Source of the DNA: Paenibacillus spiritus
GTDB lineage: Bacteria; Bacillota; Bacilli; Paenibacillales; Paenibacillaceae
Length of the DNA stretch: 64,000 nucleotides
Direction: 5' to 3'
Assembly (NCBI RefSeq): GCF_008710135.1
Contig: NZ_VYKK01000015.1
Span: 62,001 to 126,000, forward strand
The notes beneath the pieces were generated by a model. The model worked only from the letters and a program-made list of their open reading frames with translations, was not told where the DNA came from and ran no database searches. Positions within the stretch are counted from its first letter, which is position 1; each line of letters begins with the position of its first letter. Below, piece by piece: positions 26,422 to 34,988 of the stretch. The translations under genes were made by a program, and so were the position numbers.

Positions 26422-27315
26422 ATGAGAAGCTCGATGCTATCGCGATTGACCTCATTTTTGTTCATTGTTCCGTATCTGCTGGCCTTTGGCCTGTTCCTGC
26501 TCGTACCGATCATCTATGGGTTCGTTATCAGTCTCCAGGATTTCGAACTGCTGTCGGTTACGCATCCGTTCGTCGGATTCAAGAATTATATAACGATCTT
26601 TACGCCGGGTACGTATGAGCACAGCATTTTCTTCAGAGGACTCTGGACGACGATTCAGTTCGTAATCTACTCCGTGCCTCTGCTGATCTTCGTCGGCCTC
26701 GGCATCGCCATGTTGGTGAATGCTCTGCCGGCCAAACTGCGCGGCCTGTTCCGTACCTTCTACTTCCTGCCTTATGCGCTGTCCGCATCCGTCATGGCCG
26801 TTATCTGGCTCATGATGCTGGATACGAATGCCGGATTTATCAACAGCCTGCTGGCCAAAATTGGCTTGAACGGGATTCCGTGGCTGACCGATACGCCTTG
26901 GGCATGGCTGTCGCTGGTGCTGACGACACTGTGGTGGACGATCGGCTTCAATATGATTATCTTTGTCAACGCGCTGAACGAGGTGCCGGAGGATTACTAC
27001 GAAGCCGCTTCAATCGACGGCGCGAACGCCTGGAAGAAATTCCTTCATATTACTTTGCCTTCGATCCGGCCGGTTATGCTGTTCGTTACGATTACTTCGA
27101 CGATTGCGTCGTTCAATATCTACGCCCAGCCGTTCCTGCTGACGCGCGGCGGCCCCGGGGATACGACCCGGGTACTGCTGATGAATGTGTTGGACCAAGC
27201 TTTTGTTCGTAAGGATGTCGGCTCGGCTTCGGCGATGGCGATTCTGATGGCGCTGCTCATCATGCTGATCTCCCTCGTTCAGTTCCGCCTTACGAACCGG
27301 AAGGAGAAGGCCTAA
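26422..27315 (+). CDS. Sugar ABC transporter permease 1 (MalF-like)
   Basis: 297 residues from ATG 26422, below GGAGGGAGGAG; the open frame to 26359 reads through the terminator region. Six membrane helices and the EAA loop EAASIDGANAWKKFLHITLPSIRP, which docks the ATPase. It pairs with the next permease; its stop overlaps that gene's start by one base. Confidence 0.92.
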   Translation: MRSSMLSRLTSFLFIVPYLLAFGLFLLVPIIYGFVISLQDFELLSVTHPFVGFKNYITIFTPGTYEHSIFFRGLWTTIQFVIYSVPLLIFVGLGIAMLVNALPAKLRGLFRTFYFLPYALSASVMAVIWLMMLDTNAGFINSLLAKIGLNGIPWLTDTPWAWLSLVLTTLWWTIGFNMIIFVNALNEVPEDYYEAASIDGANAWKKFLHITLPSIRPVMLFVTITSTIASFNIYAQPFLLTRGGPGDTTRVLLMNVLDQAFVRKDVGSASAMAILMALLIMLISLVQFRLTNRKEKA

Positions 27316-28151
27316 TGAACAACAAGACGAGAAAAGCGGCGGCTGTTCTGGTTGCGGTGCTGGTCGCAATCGTAATGCTGGTACCGCTGGTATGGATGCT
27401 CTCCACCGCATTCAAGAACGACTTCGAGGCGCTGTCCGGACGAATGAACTTTCTGCCGAAGAAGCCGACCTTCGATAATTTCACTCAAGGACTAAACGGC
27501 GAGCTGATGAATACGCCGATTCTGCGCTGGATTGTCAATTCGCTCAGCGTCGGCGCTATCGGCACGGCAATCGTGCTGTTGATCGACTCCATGGCCGCTT
27601 TTGCGCTGGCCCGCCTGCATGATCTGCCGATGCGGCGGACGCTGCTGTCGATGTTCATCGCTTCGCTGATGATCCCGAGCGTACTGACCTTCCTGCCGAT
27701 GTACATGGAATTCAACAAGCTCGGACTGATCAACACCTATCCGGCGCTCATTCTTCCGGCTACGGCGGGTGCGTTCGGCGTGTTCCTGCTGTATCAGTTC
27801 TTCGTCTCGTTCCCGAAGGAGATCGAGGAGGCGGCGGTCATCGACGGTGTGAACAAATGGCACCTGTATTCCCGCATTCTGCTGCCTTCGGCGGTGTCAA
27901 TCATGGCGACGCTCGGGATCTTCACCTTCATGGGCATTTACAACGATTTCGTCTGGCCGCTGTATGCCACTACCTCGCCGGAAATGCGGACTATTACGGC
28001 CGGGATCGCCATTATGGCGACCGGGAGCTATACGCAGAGCTACGGCAAGCTGATGGCAATGACAACGATTGCGGCGCTGCCGGTTATTCTGATCTTCATA
28101 GCGGGGCAGAAGTCGTTCGTGAAGGCGATCACCAGCGCCGGAGTGAAATAA
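27315..28151 (+). CDS. Sugar ABC transporter permease 2 (MalG-like)
   Basis: 278 residues, six membrane helices and the EAA loop EEAAVIDGVNKWHLYSRILLPSA. It forms the translocation channel with permease 1. The start ATG at 27315 shares a base with the preceding TAA, giving translational coupling. The GH43 gene follows one base later, so import and glycoside cleavage are one operon. Confidence 0.92.
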   Translation: MNNKTRKAAAVLVAVLVAIVMLVPLVWMLSTAFKNDFEALSGRMNFLPKKPTFDNFTQGLNGELMNTPILRWIVNSLSVGAIGTAIVLLIDSMAAFALARLHDLPMRRTLLSMFIASLMIPSVLTFLPMYMEFNKLGLINTYPALILPATAGAFGVFLLYQFFVSFPKEIEEAAVIDGVNKWHLYSRILLPSAVSIMATLGIFTFMGIYNDFVWPLYATTSPEMRTITAGIAIMATGSYTQSYGKLMAMTTIAALPVILIFIAGQKSFVKAITSAGVK

Positions 28152-28152
28152 T

Positions 28153-30021
28153 ATGGTAGCAAAGGAGGCTCCGTCTTCTCCGCTGCGCCGCAGATCCGTC
28201 TTGAGGAGACCGAAGGTCATACTGGCTCTTCTGGCGGTGCTGCTGCTAGCGGCAGGGGTCGGATACAGGATGATGACAACAGAGCGCAACGCGGCTAAGC
28301 CGCCGGCCTATACAGGCCACGGAGGGACCTTCAAAAATACGCTGGCGGAAAGGGATACCCCCGATCCCAGCGTCGTCTATCAAAACGGGTATTATTACAT
28401 GACCTTCACCCATAACGGTGCGGATATCGTTGTCATGAAGTCGCGCACGCTTGACTTCCGTGAGGCGGAGAGCCGGACGGTCTGGTATCCGCCGGCAGAG
28501 ACGCTGTATTCGGCCAACCTGTGGGCTCCGGAAATTCAATTTTTAAGGGAAAGCTGGTATATTTACTTTGCGGCCGACAATGGCCAGAACGAGAATCATC
28601 GCATGTACGCCCTTAAGGCTGATACGGCCGATCCGATGGGAAGCTATACGTTTCAGGGCCAAATCGCCGACACTACCAATAAGTGGGCAATCGACGGACT
28701 GGTGCTTGAGCATAACGAACAGCTGTACTTCGTCTGGTCCGGTTGGGAGGGCGATGTCAATGCGGCCCAGAATACGTACATCGCGCCGATGAGCGATCCG
28801 CTGACGATCAGCGGCCCGCGGGTGCTGATCAGCAAGCCGGATCTCGAATGGGAGCGGGCCGGCGGTCCTCCCTATATTAATGAAGGGCATTCGGTTCTTC
28901 GCCGCAATGGACGGATATTCATCGTCTACTCCGGAGCGGGAAGCTGGACGCCGTTCTACAGCCTCGGTCTGCTCGCGCTGCGGGAAGGCGGCGATCCGCT
29001 CAAGCCCGAGGACTGGACGAAATCCAAAAAGCCGCTGCTGACGATGAACGAAGCGGGCGGGGTGTACGGCCCCGGCCACAACACGTTCGCACCGTCGCCG
29101 GACGGAACGGAGCAGTGGCTCATCTATCACGCCACCCCAGGTGAGAACGACGGCTGGAACAACCGGAAAGCGCGTGCCCAGCGGATTGAGTGGGATAAAG
29201 ACGGCCTTCCCGTGTTTGGCGAAGCGCTCCCGCTGGCGGAGGCCATTAACGTTCCTTCGGGCAGCGGCATCTTCAAGGCGGATACAGCCATCCGGAACGG
29301 AGATGTGCTGGCGTTCCCGCTGCTGCCGTCGGCAGCCCCGGGTGTGAAGCCCGTGCTGCTGCATTACCGGCTGAACAGAACGGCCGCAGAATCGGCCCGG
29401 ATATGGACGGGCCTGGACAAGAGCGGGGCGCGGGAAATGCAACGAGCCGCAGGTCACTCCGCGGAGCCGGGCGGCGGAGCGGCTGATTCTGGGGAGGAAG
29501 CCGGGACGGAGATCGCACTGACGCCGAATGAGGACGGATACGTCTACGTCGAAGCTCCCTTCCAGACAGGAATGAATACGCTTTATATTCGTCTGGAGGG
29601 CAGCGGCGCCGAACTGGATGCGATCGAAATTCCGCGGTATGAGGCGGAGCTGGCGGCGCTTGAAGCCGGAGCGGAGCGTGAGGATCACCCCTTTGCCTCG
29701 GGCGGCGGGACAGCGGTTCTGTCCGCTGGGCAAGGTGTTGTGCGCTTTCTGAACGTCCGGGTGCCGCAGGAGGGCGAGTACGGCTTGGCCGCTGTACTGT
29801 TCAACCCGGAAGGGCCGGACACGGAGCTGTTCCTCTCGGCGAACGGCGGTAAGGCCGTTCGGGCCCGGATCGAAGGAGACGTCGCGCCGGCACGCAATGT
29901 GCCCGTGCGGGCGGAAGGACGGCTGAAGTTGAAGGCCGGAGCCAATACCATCGAAGTGACCGCGGCCGGAGGCAGTCTGACACTGGATTGCCTGGACTTG
30001 GTGAGCGGCCCGCCTGCTTAA
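28153..30021 (+). CDS. GH43-like glycosidase with C-terminal carbohydrate-binding region
   Basis: 622 residues. A membrane or signal segment at 16-36 (VILALLAVLLLAAGVGY) after a basic N-terminus. Residues about 55-370 form a five-bladed GH43 propeller: RDTPDPSVVY (catalytic base aspartate), ANLWAPEIQF, WAIDGLVLEH (pKa-modulating aspartate) and NEGHSVLRRNGR (acid glutamate). Residues about 375-620 form beta-rich domains, the last resembling CBM6/35-type modules. Such enzymes remove arabinose or xylose from arabinoxylan or arabinan. No lipobox is seen, so it is probably membrane-anchored or secreted. It sits one base after the permease gene. Confidence 0.83.
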   Translation: MVAKEAPSSPLRRRSVLRRPKVILALLAVLLLAAGVGYRMMTTERNAAKPPAYTGHGGTFKNTLAERDTPDPSVVYQNGYYYMTFTHNGADIVVMKSRTLDFREAESRTVWYPPAETLYSANLWAPEIQFLRESWYIYFAADNGQNENHRMYALKADTADPMGSYTFQGQIADTTNKWAIDGLVLEHNEQLYFVWSGWEGDVNAAQNTYIAPMSDPLTISGPRVLISKPDLEWERAGGPPYINEGHSVLRRNGRIFIVYSGAGSWTPFYSLGLLALREGGDPLKPEDWTKSKKPLLTMNEAGGVYGPGHNTFAPSPDGTEQWLIYHATPGENDGWNNRKARAQRIEWDKDGLPVFGEALPLAEAINVPSGSGIFKADTAIRNGDVLAFPLLPSAAPGVKPVLLHYRLNRTAAESARIWTGLDKSGAREMQRAAGHSAEPGGGAADSGEEAGTEIALTPNEDGYVYVEAPFQTGMNTLYIRLEGSGAELDAIEIPRYEAELAALEAGAEREDHPFASGGGTAVLSAGQGVVRFLNVRVPQEGEYGLAAVLFNPEGPDTELFLSANGGKAVRARIEGDVAPARNVPVRAEGRLKLKAGANTIEVTAAGGSLTLDCLDLVSGPPA

Positions 30022-30154
30022 GAGCTGATACTCTTTGGCCAGCGTTCGGGCAGCCGCCGGACAACACGGTCTGCCCGGCCAAAGTCTGTGCGAATCGATG
30101 AAATTGGCTGAGTTCAAGCATGTTCAACGAGATTCACACAGACGGAGGACAATC

Positions 30155-31486
30155 ATGCCAATCGGGAGAACGATTTATCGAAGAATTCGGGCCGACGGTA
30201 TCCGGGCAGCGGCGATTGTGCTGGCTCTTACGCTGGCAGCGGGCTGCGCCGGCGGCAAGCCGGCCCGCTCCCCGGAGGGAGCGGCGCCCAAGCCGGTGAC
30301 CCTGGAATACTGGACGCCTTTCAGCGGCGGAGACAATCTTTTTATGACAGAACTGGTAGAGGCCTTTAACAAGAGCCATACGGATATTCGGATCGAACAG
30401 ATCAATTCCCGGCTGGACGATTATTATTCCCGGCTGCGTACGGCTGTTCTGGCTGGCAATGCCCCGGACCTGGCTGTTATTCACGCCACTAACCTGCCGC
30501 AATTTGTCCAGAACGGGTATATCGAGCGGCTGGACGCCCCGGCTTCAGGGGTCGGACTGAATTGGGAGATGTTCAATCCACGGATTGTAAAGTCTACGTT
30601 ATACAATGGCTGGCATTATGCCGTCCCTCTTGATACACACACGCTGGTGCTCTATTACAACAAGGCGCTGCTGCGCGAAGCCGGATTGCTGGATGCCTCC
30701 GAGAAGCCGGTAATCGCGCCGGGAGAAGCGGGGTTTATCGCTTTTCTTCAAGAGCTTCAGGCCTCCTTGCCGGACCGCATCGCTCCGCTGGCTCTGCCCA
30801 GCACGCGCATCGACTCCGTCTGGTTCTGGTGGAGTCTCTACAATCAGATGGACGGCGGCGGCGTCTTCTACGACGATACCGGGAAGAGGGCGGCCTTCGA
30901 CAATCCGCAGTCGCTGCGTGCGCTGGAATTCGTGGACAGTCTGTACCGCAAGGAGTTGATTCCTCCGGGTATTAACGATTCGTTCACGCTGTTCCACGAC
31001 GGCCAGGCTGCGCTCCTTCTCGCGGGAGTCTGGGGAACCGGTGCGTTCGAGAAGGCGCCTGGACTTGAGCTCGGCGCGGTTCCGGTGCCGGTGATCTACG
31101 ATCATCCGGCGGCTTGGGGCGATTCGCACACGCTGGCGATTCCGGCGGGAAGCGCCATGACGGACGAGAAACGCCGGGCAGCGCTCATATTTGCCGATTG
31201 GGTGGCGGAGCACGGCGTGATGTGGGCGGCAGCAGGCCATGTGCCCAGTGTCAAAACAGTTCTGGACAGTCCCGAATTCAAGGCGATGAAATTCCGCAGC
31301 GACTATGCCGCGGCGGCCGATTCCGTTGCCTATTGGCCGCGCAACATTATTCAATGGAGCCTCAATGAAGAGATGATCCGTCAGTTCGAGCGGATGATCT
31401 ACCGGCAGCAGACGCCGGAAGAGACGCTGGACCGGGCGGCGGCGGCTATTGACCGGCAGTTGGCGCAGCAGGAGGGAACAGAATGA
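30155..31486 (+). CDS. Second sugar-binding lipoprotein, coupled to a sensor kinase
   Basis: 443 residues from ATG 30155 below GGAGGAC. Signal peptide with lipobox AAGC at about residue 31. It is a homologue of the first binding protein: LEYWTPFSGGDNLFMTEL matches LFWSPFSGSDGPFMKKL, and both have VPLDTHTLVLYYNK / LPLDIHPVLMYYNK. No permease follows. Its stop overlaps the kinase start (ATGA), so I infer it may present ligand to the kinase ectodomain, like the XylFII-LytS pair of Clostridium beijerinckii, rather than, or as well as, feeding the transporter. Confidence 0.88.
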   Translation: MPIGRTIYRRIRADGIRAAAIVLALTLAAGCAGGKPARSPEGAAPKPVTLEYWTPFSGGDNLFMTELVEAFNKSHTDIRIEQINSRLDDYYSRLRTAVLAGNAPDLAVIHATNLPQFVQNGYIERLDAPASGVGLNWEMFNPRIVKSTLYNGWHYAVPLDTHTLVLYYNKALLREAGLLDASEKPVIAPGEAGFIAFLQELQASLPDRIAPLALPSTRIDSVWFWWSLYNQMDGGGVFYDDTGKRAAFDNPQSLRALEFVDSLYRKELIPPGINDSFTLFHDGQAALLLAGVWGTGAFEKAPGLELGAVPVPVIYDHPAAWGDSHTLAIPAGSAMTDEKRRAALIFADWVAEHGVMWAAAGHVPSVKTVLDSPEFKAMKFRSDYAAAADSVAYWPRNIIQWSLNEEMIRQFERMIYRQQTPEETLDRAAAAIDRQLAQQEGTE

Positions 31487-33288
31487 AGAGCCTGCGGCGG
31501 CGGTTCGCCAATCTGGGACTGGCCCAAAAGCTGATTCTCATTAATGTCGTCTTCATCGTGCTGCCGCTCGGATTCATGGGCTTTCTGGCCTTCTCCCGTT
31601 TCTCCGAAGCTACGGAGAATAAAGTAGGCGAATATCAGCTTCAGACGCTGAAGCAGCTCACGCTGAACATCGATACGTACATGAACGAATTGAATCGGCT
31701 GACAGTCATGCCCTATCAGTACCCGAAGGTAACCGAATACCTGCAGTCTTCTCGGGCGCCCTCCCAGCCCCTTACACTGGACGAGATCCACGAGCTGAAC
31801 GGATTCGTAACCCAGGTGTTTCTAAACGGACGGGTCGATATTCTGGGCGTATCGCTCTATGGAACGAAAGGGGCATCTTACGTGGTGCTCCCGGAAAGCC
31901 AGTATGTCACGACTTACAAGCTGGAGGACCATATTCCTTGGTTGGACCGGTTCCAAGGACACTTCGGTGAACCTGTCTTTGTCGCCACCCATGACCTGCA
32001 TTCGGTCGGCGGCAATGTGTACCAAGCGTTCTCCATCGCCCGGGAACTTCGCAGCTTCAACAGCGGGCGCACCATTGGCTATATCGTCATCGACGTGAAT
32101 ACGAAATTTCTCGAGGAGATTATCGCCAAGGTCAGTCTGAATGAGGAAGAGTCATTGTTCATTGCTGACAAGCAGGGACAACTGGTCATCGGCAGGAATA
32201 AAGACGGCGGAGGCTTGGACCCCTCGGTCTACCTCGGTTGGTCCGGGAAGGAAACCGGACACGCTGAGACCAAGGGCGGAACCTTGGTTGCCCAGGTGAC
32301 TTCTGATATTACGGGTTGGACAACGGTTGGTCTTGTTCCCGCCAAGAGCCTGATGCGGGATACGTATACTCTCCGAACCTACATTGTCGTGATCGGCATT
32401 GTCTGTGTGGCGGTTGCGCTGTTCTCCTATGTCTTTATCGCTTACCGGATTACGCAGCCGCTGCGCAAGCTCAGCCGGCTGATGCGCAACGTCGGGCGCG
32501 GCGAGATTCAGGCCAAATTCCCGCAGAGCGGTAGGGACGAGGTCGGTCAACTCGGCCTGGCCTTCAACCGGATGGTCGACAAGCTTAGCGAAATCGGCTA
32601 TTTGCTCTACGAGACAGAACTCAGGGAGAAGGACGCACAAATCGCGGCGCTTCAGAGCAAGATCAATCCGCATTTTCTGTACAACACGCTCGGCTCTATC
32701 AGCATGTACGCTGAAATGGAAGGCAGCCGCGAAATTGTAACCATGGCGAACAATCTCAGCAAGCTGCTGCGCTACAGCCTGAGTGGCCGCAGGGAGACAG
32801 TCACGCTCGGAGACGAGCTGGAGCATGTCCGCGGCTATATGGCAATCCAGAGCATGCGTTACGGCGACCGGATCCGATTCGAAATGACGGTCGATTCTGC
32901 GCTTCGGGATTGCCGGGCGCTGCCGCTGCTCGTTCAGCCGCTCGTAGAGAATGCCATTAACCATGCGCTCGACAAGGGCGCTGGCGAAGGGCGCATTACG
33001 CTGACTGCCTCGGCTGACGGCCAGACGCTCCGCATTGCAGTCGAGGACGACGGTATCGGCATGAACGCTTCCGAGCTGCAGTCGCTGCGCCGGCGGCTCC
33101 TGGACAAGGCAGAGCTCGGCGGCCGTTCCGGCAACGGGCTGCTCAATGTGCACCGGCGAATTGTGCTTCATTATGGAGAAGAATACGGACTTGGTATTGA
33201 GAGCATGCCATTCCAAGGCTTCAAGGCGATACTGTCGCTGCCCGAAATCCATACCGGAGACCGGAAGGAGGAGAGGGAGATTGGCTAG
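31483..33288 (+). CDS. YesM-like sensor histidine kinase
   Basis: 601 residues. TM1 at about 14-38, an extracellular dCache-type sensor of about 260 residues, TM2 at about 305-327, HAMP to about 380, then a HisK_5-type kinase: phospho-acceptor H397 in KINPHFLYNTLG and ATPase motifs LVQPLVENAINHAL and EDDGIGMN. It phosphorylates the AraC-type regulator encoded next, with an 8-base overlap of the genes. Signals are probably plant-polysaccharide sugars, judged by neighbours. Confidence 0.93.
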   Translation: MKSLRRRFANLGLAQKLILINVVFIVLPLGFMGFLAFSRFSEATENKVGEYQLQTLKQLTLNIDTYMNELNRLTVMPYQYPKVTEYLQSSRAPSQPLTLDEIHELNGFVTQVFLNGRVDILGVSLYGTKGASYVVLPESQYVTTYKLEDHIPWLDRFQGHFGEPVFVATHDLHSVGGNVYQAFSIARELRSFNSGRTIGYIVIDVNTKFLEEIIAKVSLNEEESLFIADKQGQLVIGRNKDGGGLDPSVYLGWSGKETGHAETKGGTLVAQVTSDITGWTTVGLVPAKSLMRDTYTLRTYIVVIGIVCVAVALFSYVFIAYRITQPLRKLSRLMRNVGRGEIQAKFPQSGRDEVGQLGLAFNRMVDKLSEIGYLLYETELREKDAQIAALQSKINPHFLYNTLGSISMYAEMEGSREIVTMANNLSKLLRYSLSGRRETVTLGDELEHVRGYMAIQSMRYGDRIRFEMTVDSALRDCRALPLLVQPLVENAINHALDKGAGEGRITLTASADGQTLRIAVEDDGIGMNASELQSLRRRLLDKAELGGRSGNGLLNVHRRIVLHYGEEYGLGIESMPFQGFKAILSLPEIHTGDRKEEREIG

Positions 33289-34912
33289 AGTGCTCATTGT
33301 CGACGATGAATTGATCTTCCGCAAAGGACTGGGCAAGATGGTGTCCGACCTCGGCCGGGAATGGGAGGTGGTCGGCGAGGCGCGCGATGGCTTTGAGGCG
33401 CTCGACATGCTGGAACAGCTTCGTCCGCAGGTGCTGCTGACCGATATTCATATGCCGCGGATGGACGGCATTCAACTGCAGCAAGTAGCAAGGGAGCGGT
33501 TCCCGGATCTCTTGACGGTTGTCGTCAGCGGCTATGATGAATTCGCTTACGCCCAGCAGTCGATGCGTCAGGGCGCCCGGGATTATCTGACCAAACCGAT
33601 CGAGCGAGAGGAGCTGGCCCGCGTAATGGACGGTCTGCGGCGCGAGCTGGAGGAGAGAAGACTTCGACCAGCGACGACAGGAGAGGACCCGGAGCGTACG
33701 TCGGCAGTCCGGCAGCAGGCTGCCCGTCAATTGACTGAAGCACTGCTGAAAGGAACGCTTACTTCGGACGAGAGCTTACTGTTGGAAGAGATGGGCATCG
33801 TTCTGCCGCATCCGCTCTTTATCTGCCTGGTTGTCAAATTGGATAAGCACTCTGTAACGGAAGAGCGTTATCGGCGCGGCGACCCGTCGCTCTTCCAGCT
33901 CTATATCCGCCAGCTTGTCCAAGAAATGCTGGACCGCCATGCGGCCGGACTGGCTTTTGTGCCGTCCGATACGGAGGTGGTCGCGCTGCTCAACCTGGAG
34001 GAAGATGGCCAGGCCGCCGCCTATGCGCGTTCGTTCGGCGATATGATCCGCCGCCAGGTCTCCTCGCTATCGAATCTGACGGTGACGATCGGGGTAAGCG
34101 CGGCTGCCCGCGGACTTGCCGGTATTCCCCGGGCTTACGAAGAAGCGGAGATTGCTCTGCTCCACCGCTTGATTGCCGGCGGAGACCGAGTGCTGGAGTA
34201 CGAGATGGTCGGCGGCACGGCAGCGCCTTTGGTCCCGGATACCCGCCGCTGGTCCTGGGACGGACTGGAGCGGCTGATCCGGGAGCGCGACGCCGACGGA
34301 CTCGGCAGCATGCTGGAACGCCGCATTGCCGAACTGTGCAGCGGAGCCCCGTCTCCCGAGGCCATCCACCAGCAGATCTGCAAGCTGCTGCTCCAATGCT
34401 ACGAGCTCGCGGGAGAGATGGGCGTGGCAGAGGATTGGCTGGAGTCGCGGGATATCGGCCGGGTAATGTTCGAAGTGTGCGCGTTGACTTCGCGCGAGGA
34501 GCTGACGGAGCAGTGCGGGCTGCTGCTTGAGCGGCTGATTTCCTGTCTTGCGGCTTCTCCGGCCCGGCGGGATGCCGATCCCGTTGCGCTGGCCGAGCGC
34601 TATATGGAGGCCCGCTATCGGGAGCCGCTGACCCTGAAGGAAGTGGCGGACGAAGTGTTTTTGAATCCCGCTTATTTCAGCAATTTGTTCAAACAGCGGA
34701 CAGGCGTTACTTTCGTCGAGCGGCTGACGCAGTTGCGGGTGGAGGAGGCGAAGAAGCGCCTTGCGTATACCGCCGACAAAATCAGTGCGATTGCCGAAGA
34801 GACCGGCTTTGCCCATGTGCGGCATTTCAACCGTGTCTTCAAAAGCCGGACAGGGCTGTCGCCCAAGGAATACCGGGAAGCCGCCCGGGGCAGCCTTCAG
34901 CCCAAGGACTGA
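33281..34912 (+). CDS. AraC-type response regulator (YesN-like)
   Basis: 543 residues from TTG 33281, directly after AAGGAGGAGAGGGAGA; the frame upstream lies inside the kinase gene. The receiver domain (1-120) starts ARVLIVDDE and has its phospho-acceptor in LLTDIHMPRMDG. A middle GGDEF-like-remnant region of about 250 residues follows, then a C-terminal double helix-turn-helix (EPLTLKEVADEVFLNPAYFS; ISAIAEETGFAHVRHFNRVF). It likely activates the ABC/glycosidase genes around it. Confidence 0.93.
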   Translation: MARVLIVDDELIFRKGLGKMVSDLGREWEVVGEARDGFEALDMLEQLRPQVLLTDIHMPRMDGIQLQQVARERFPDLLTVVVSGYDEFAYAQQSMRQGARDYLTKPIEREELARVMDGLRRELEERRLRPATTGEDPERTSAVRQQAARQLTEALLKGTLTSDESLLLEEMGIVLPHPLFICLVVKLDKHSVTEERYRRGDPSLFQLYIRQLVQEMLDRHAAGLAFVPSDTEVVALLNLEEDGQAAAYARSFGDMIRRQVSSLSNLTVTIGVSAAARGLAGIPRAYEEAEIALLHRLIAGGDRVLEYEMVGGTAAPLVPDTRRWSWDGLERLIRERDADGLGSMLERRIAELCSGAPSPEAIHQQICKLLLQCYELAGEMGVAEDWLESRDIGRVMFEVCALTSREELTEQCGLLLERLISCLAASPARRDADPVALAERYMEARYREPLTLKEVADEVFLNPAYFSNLFKQRTGVTFVERLTQLRVEEAKKRLAYTADKISAIAEETGFAHVRHFNRVFKSRTGLSPKEYREAARGSLQPKD

Positions 34913-34988
34913 CTGGCGGGAGAGATGCGACCGGTTCGGACAGATGAGTTATAACAGAAGCAAACCGACCACACAGGAGGGATAACCT

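Noticed and set aside
28543..30117. 524-codon minus-strand open frame
   Set aside because: Shadow of the GH43 gene.
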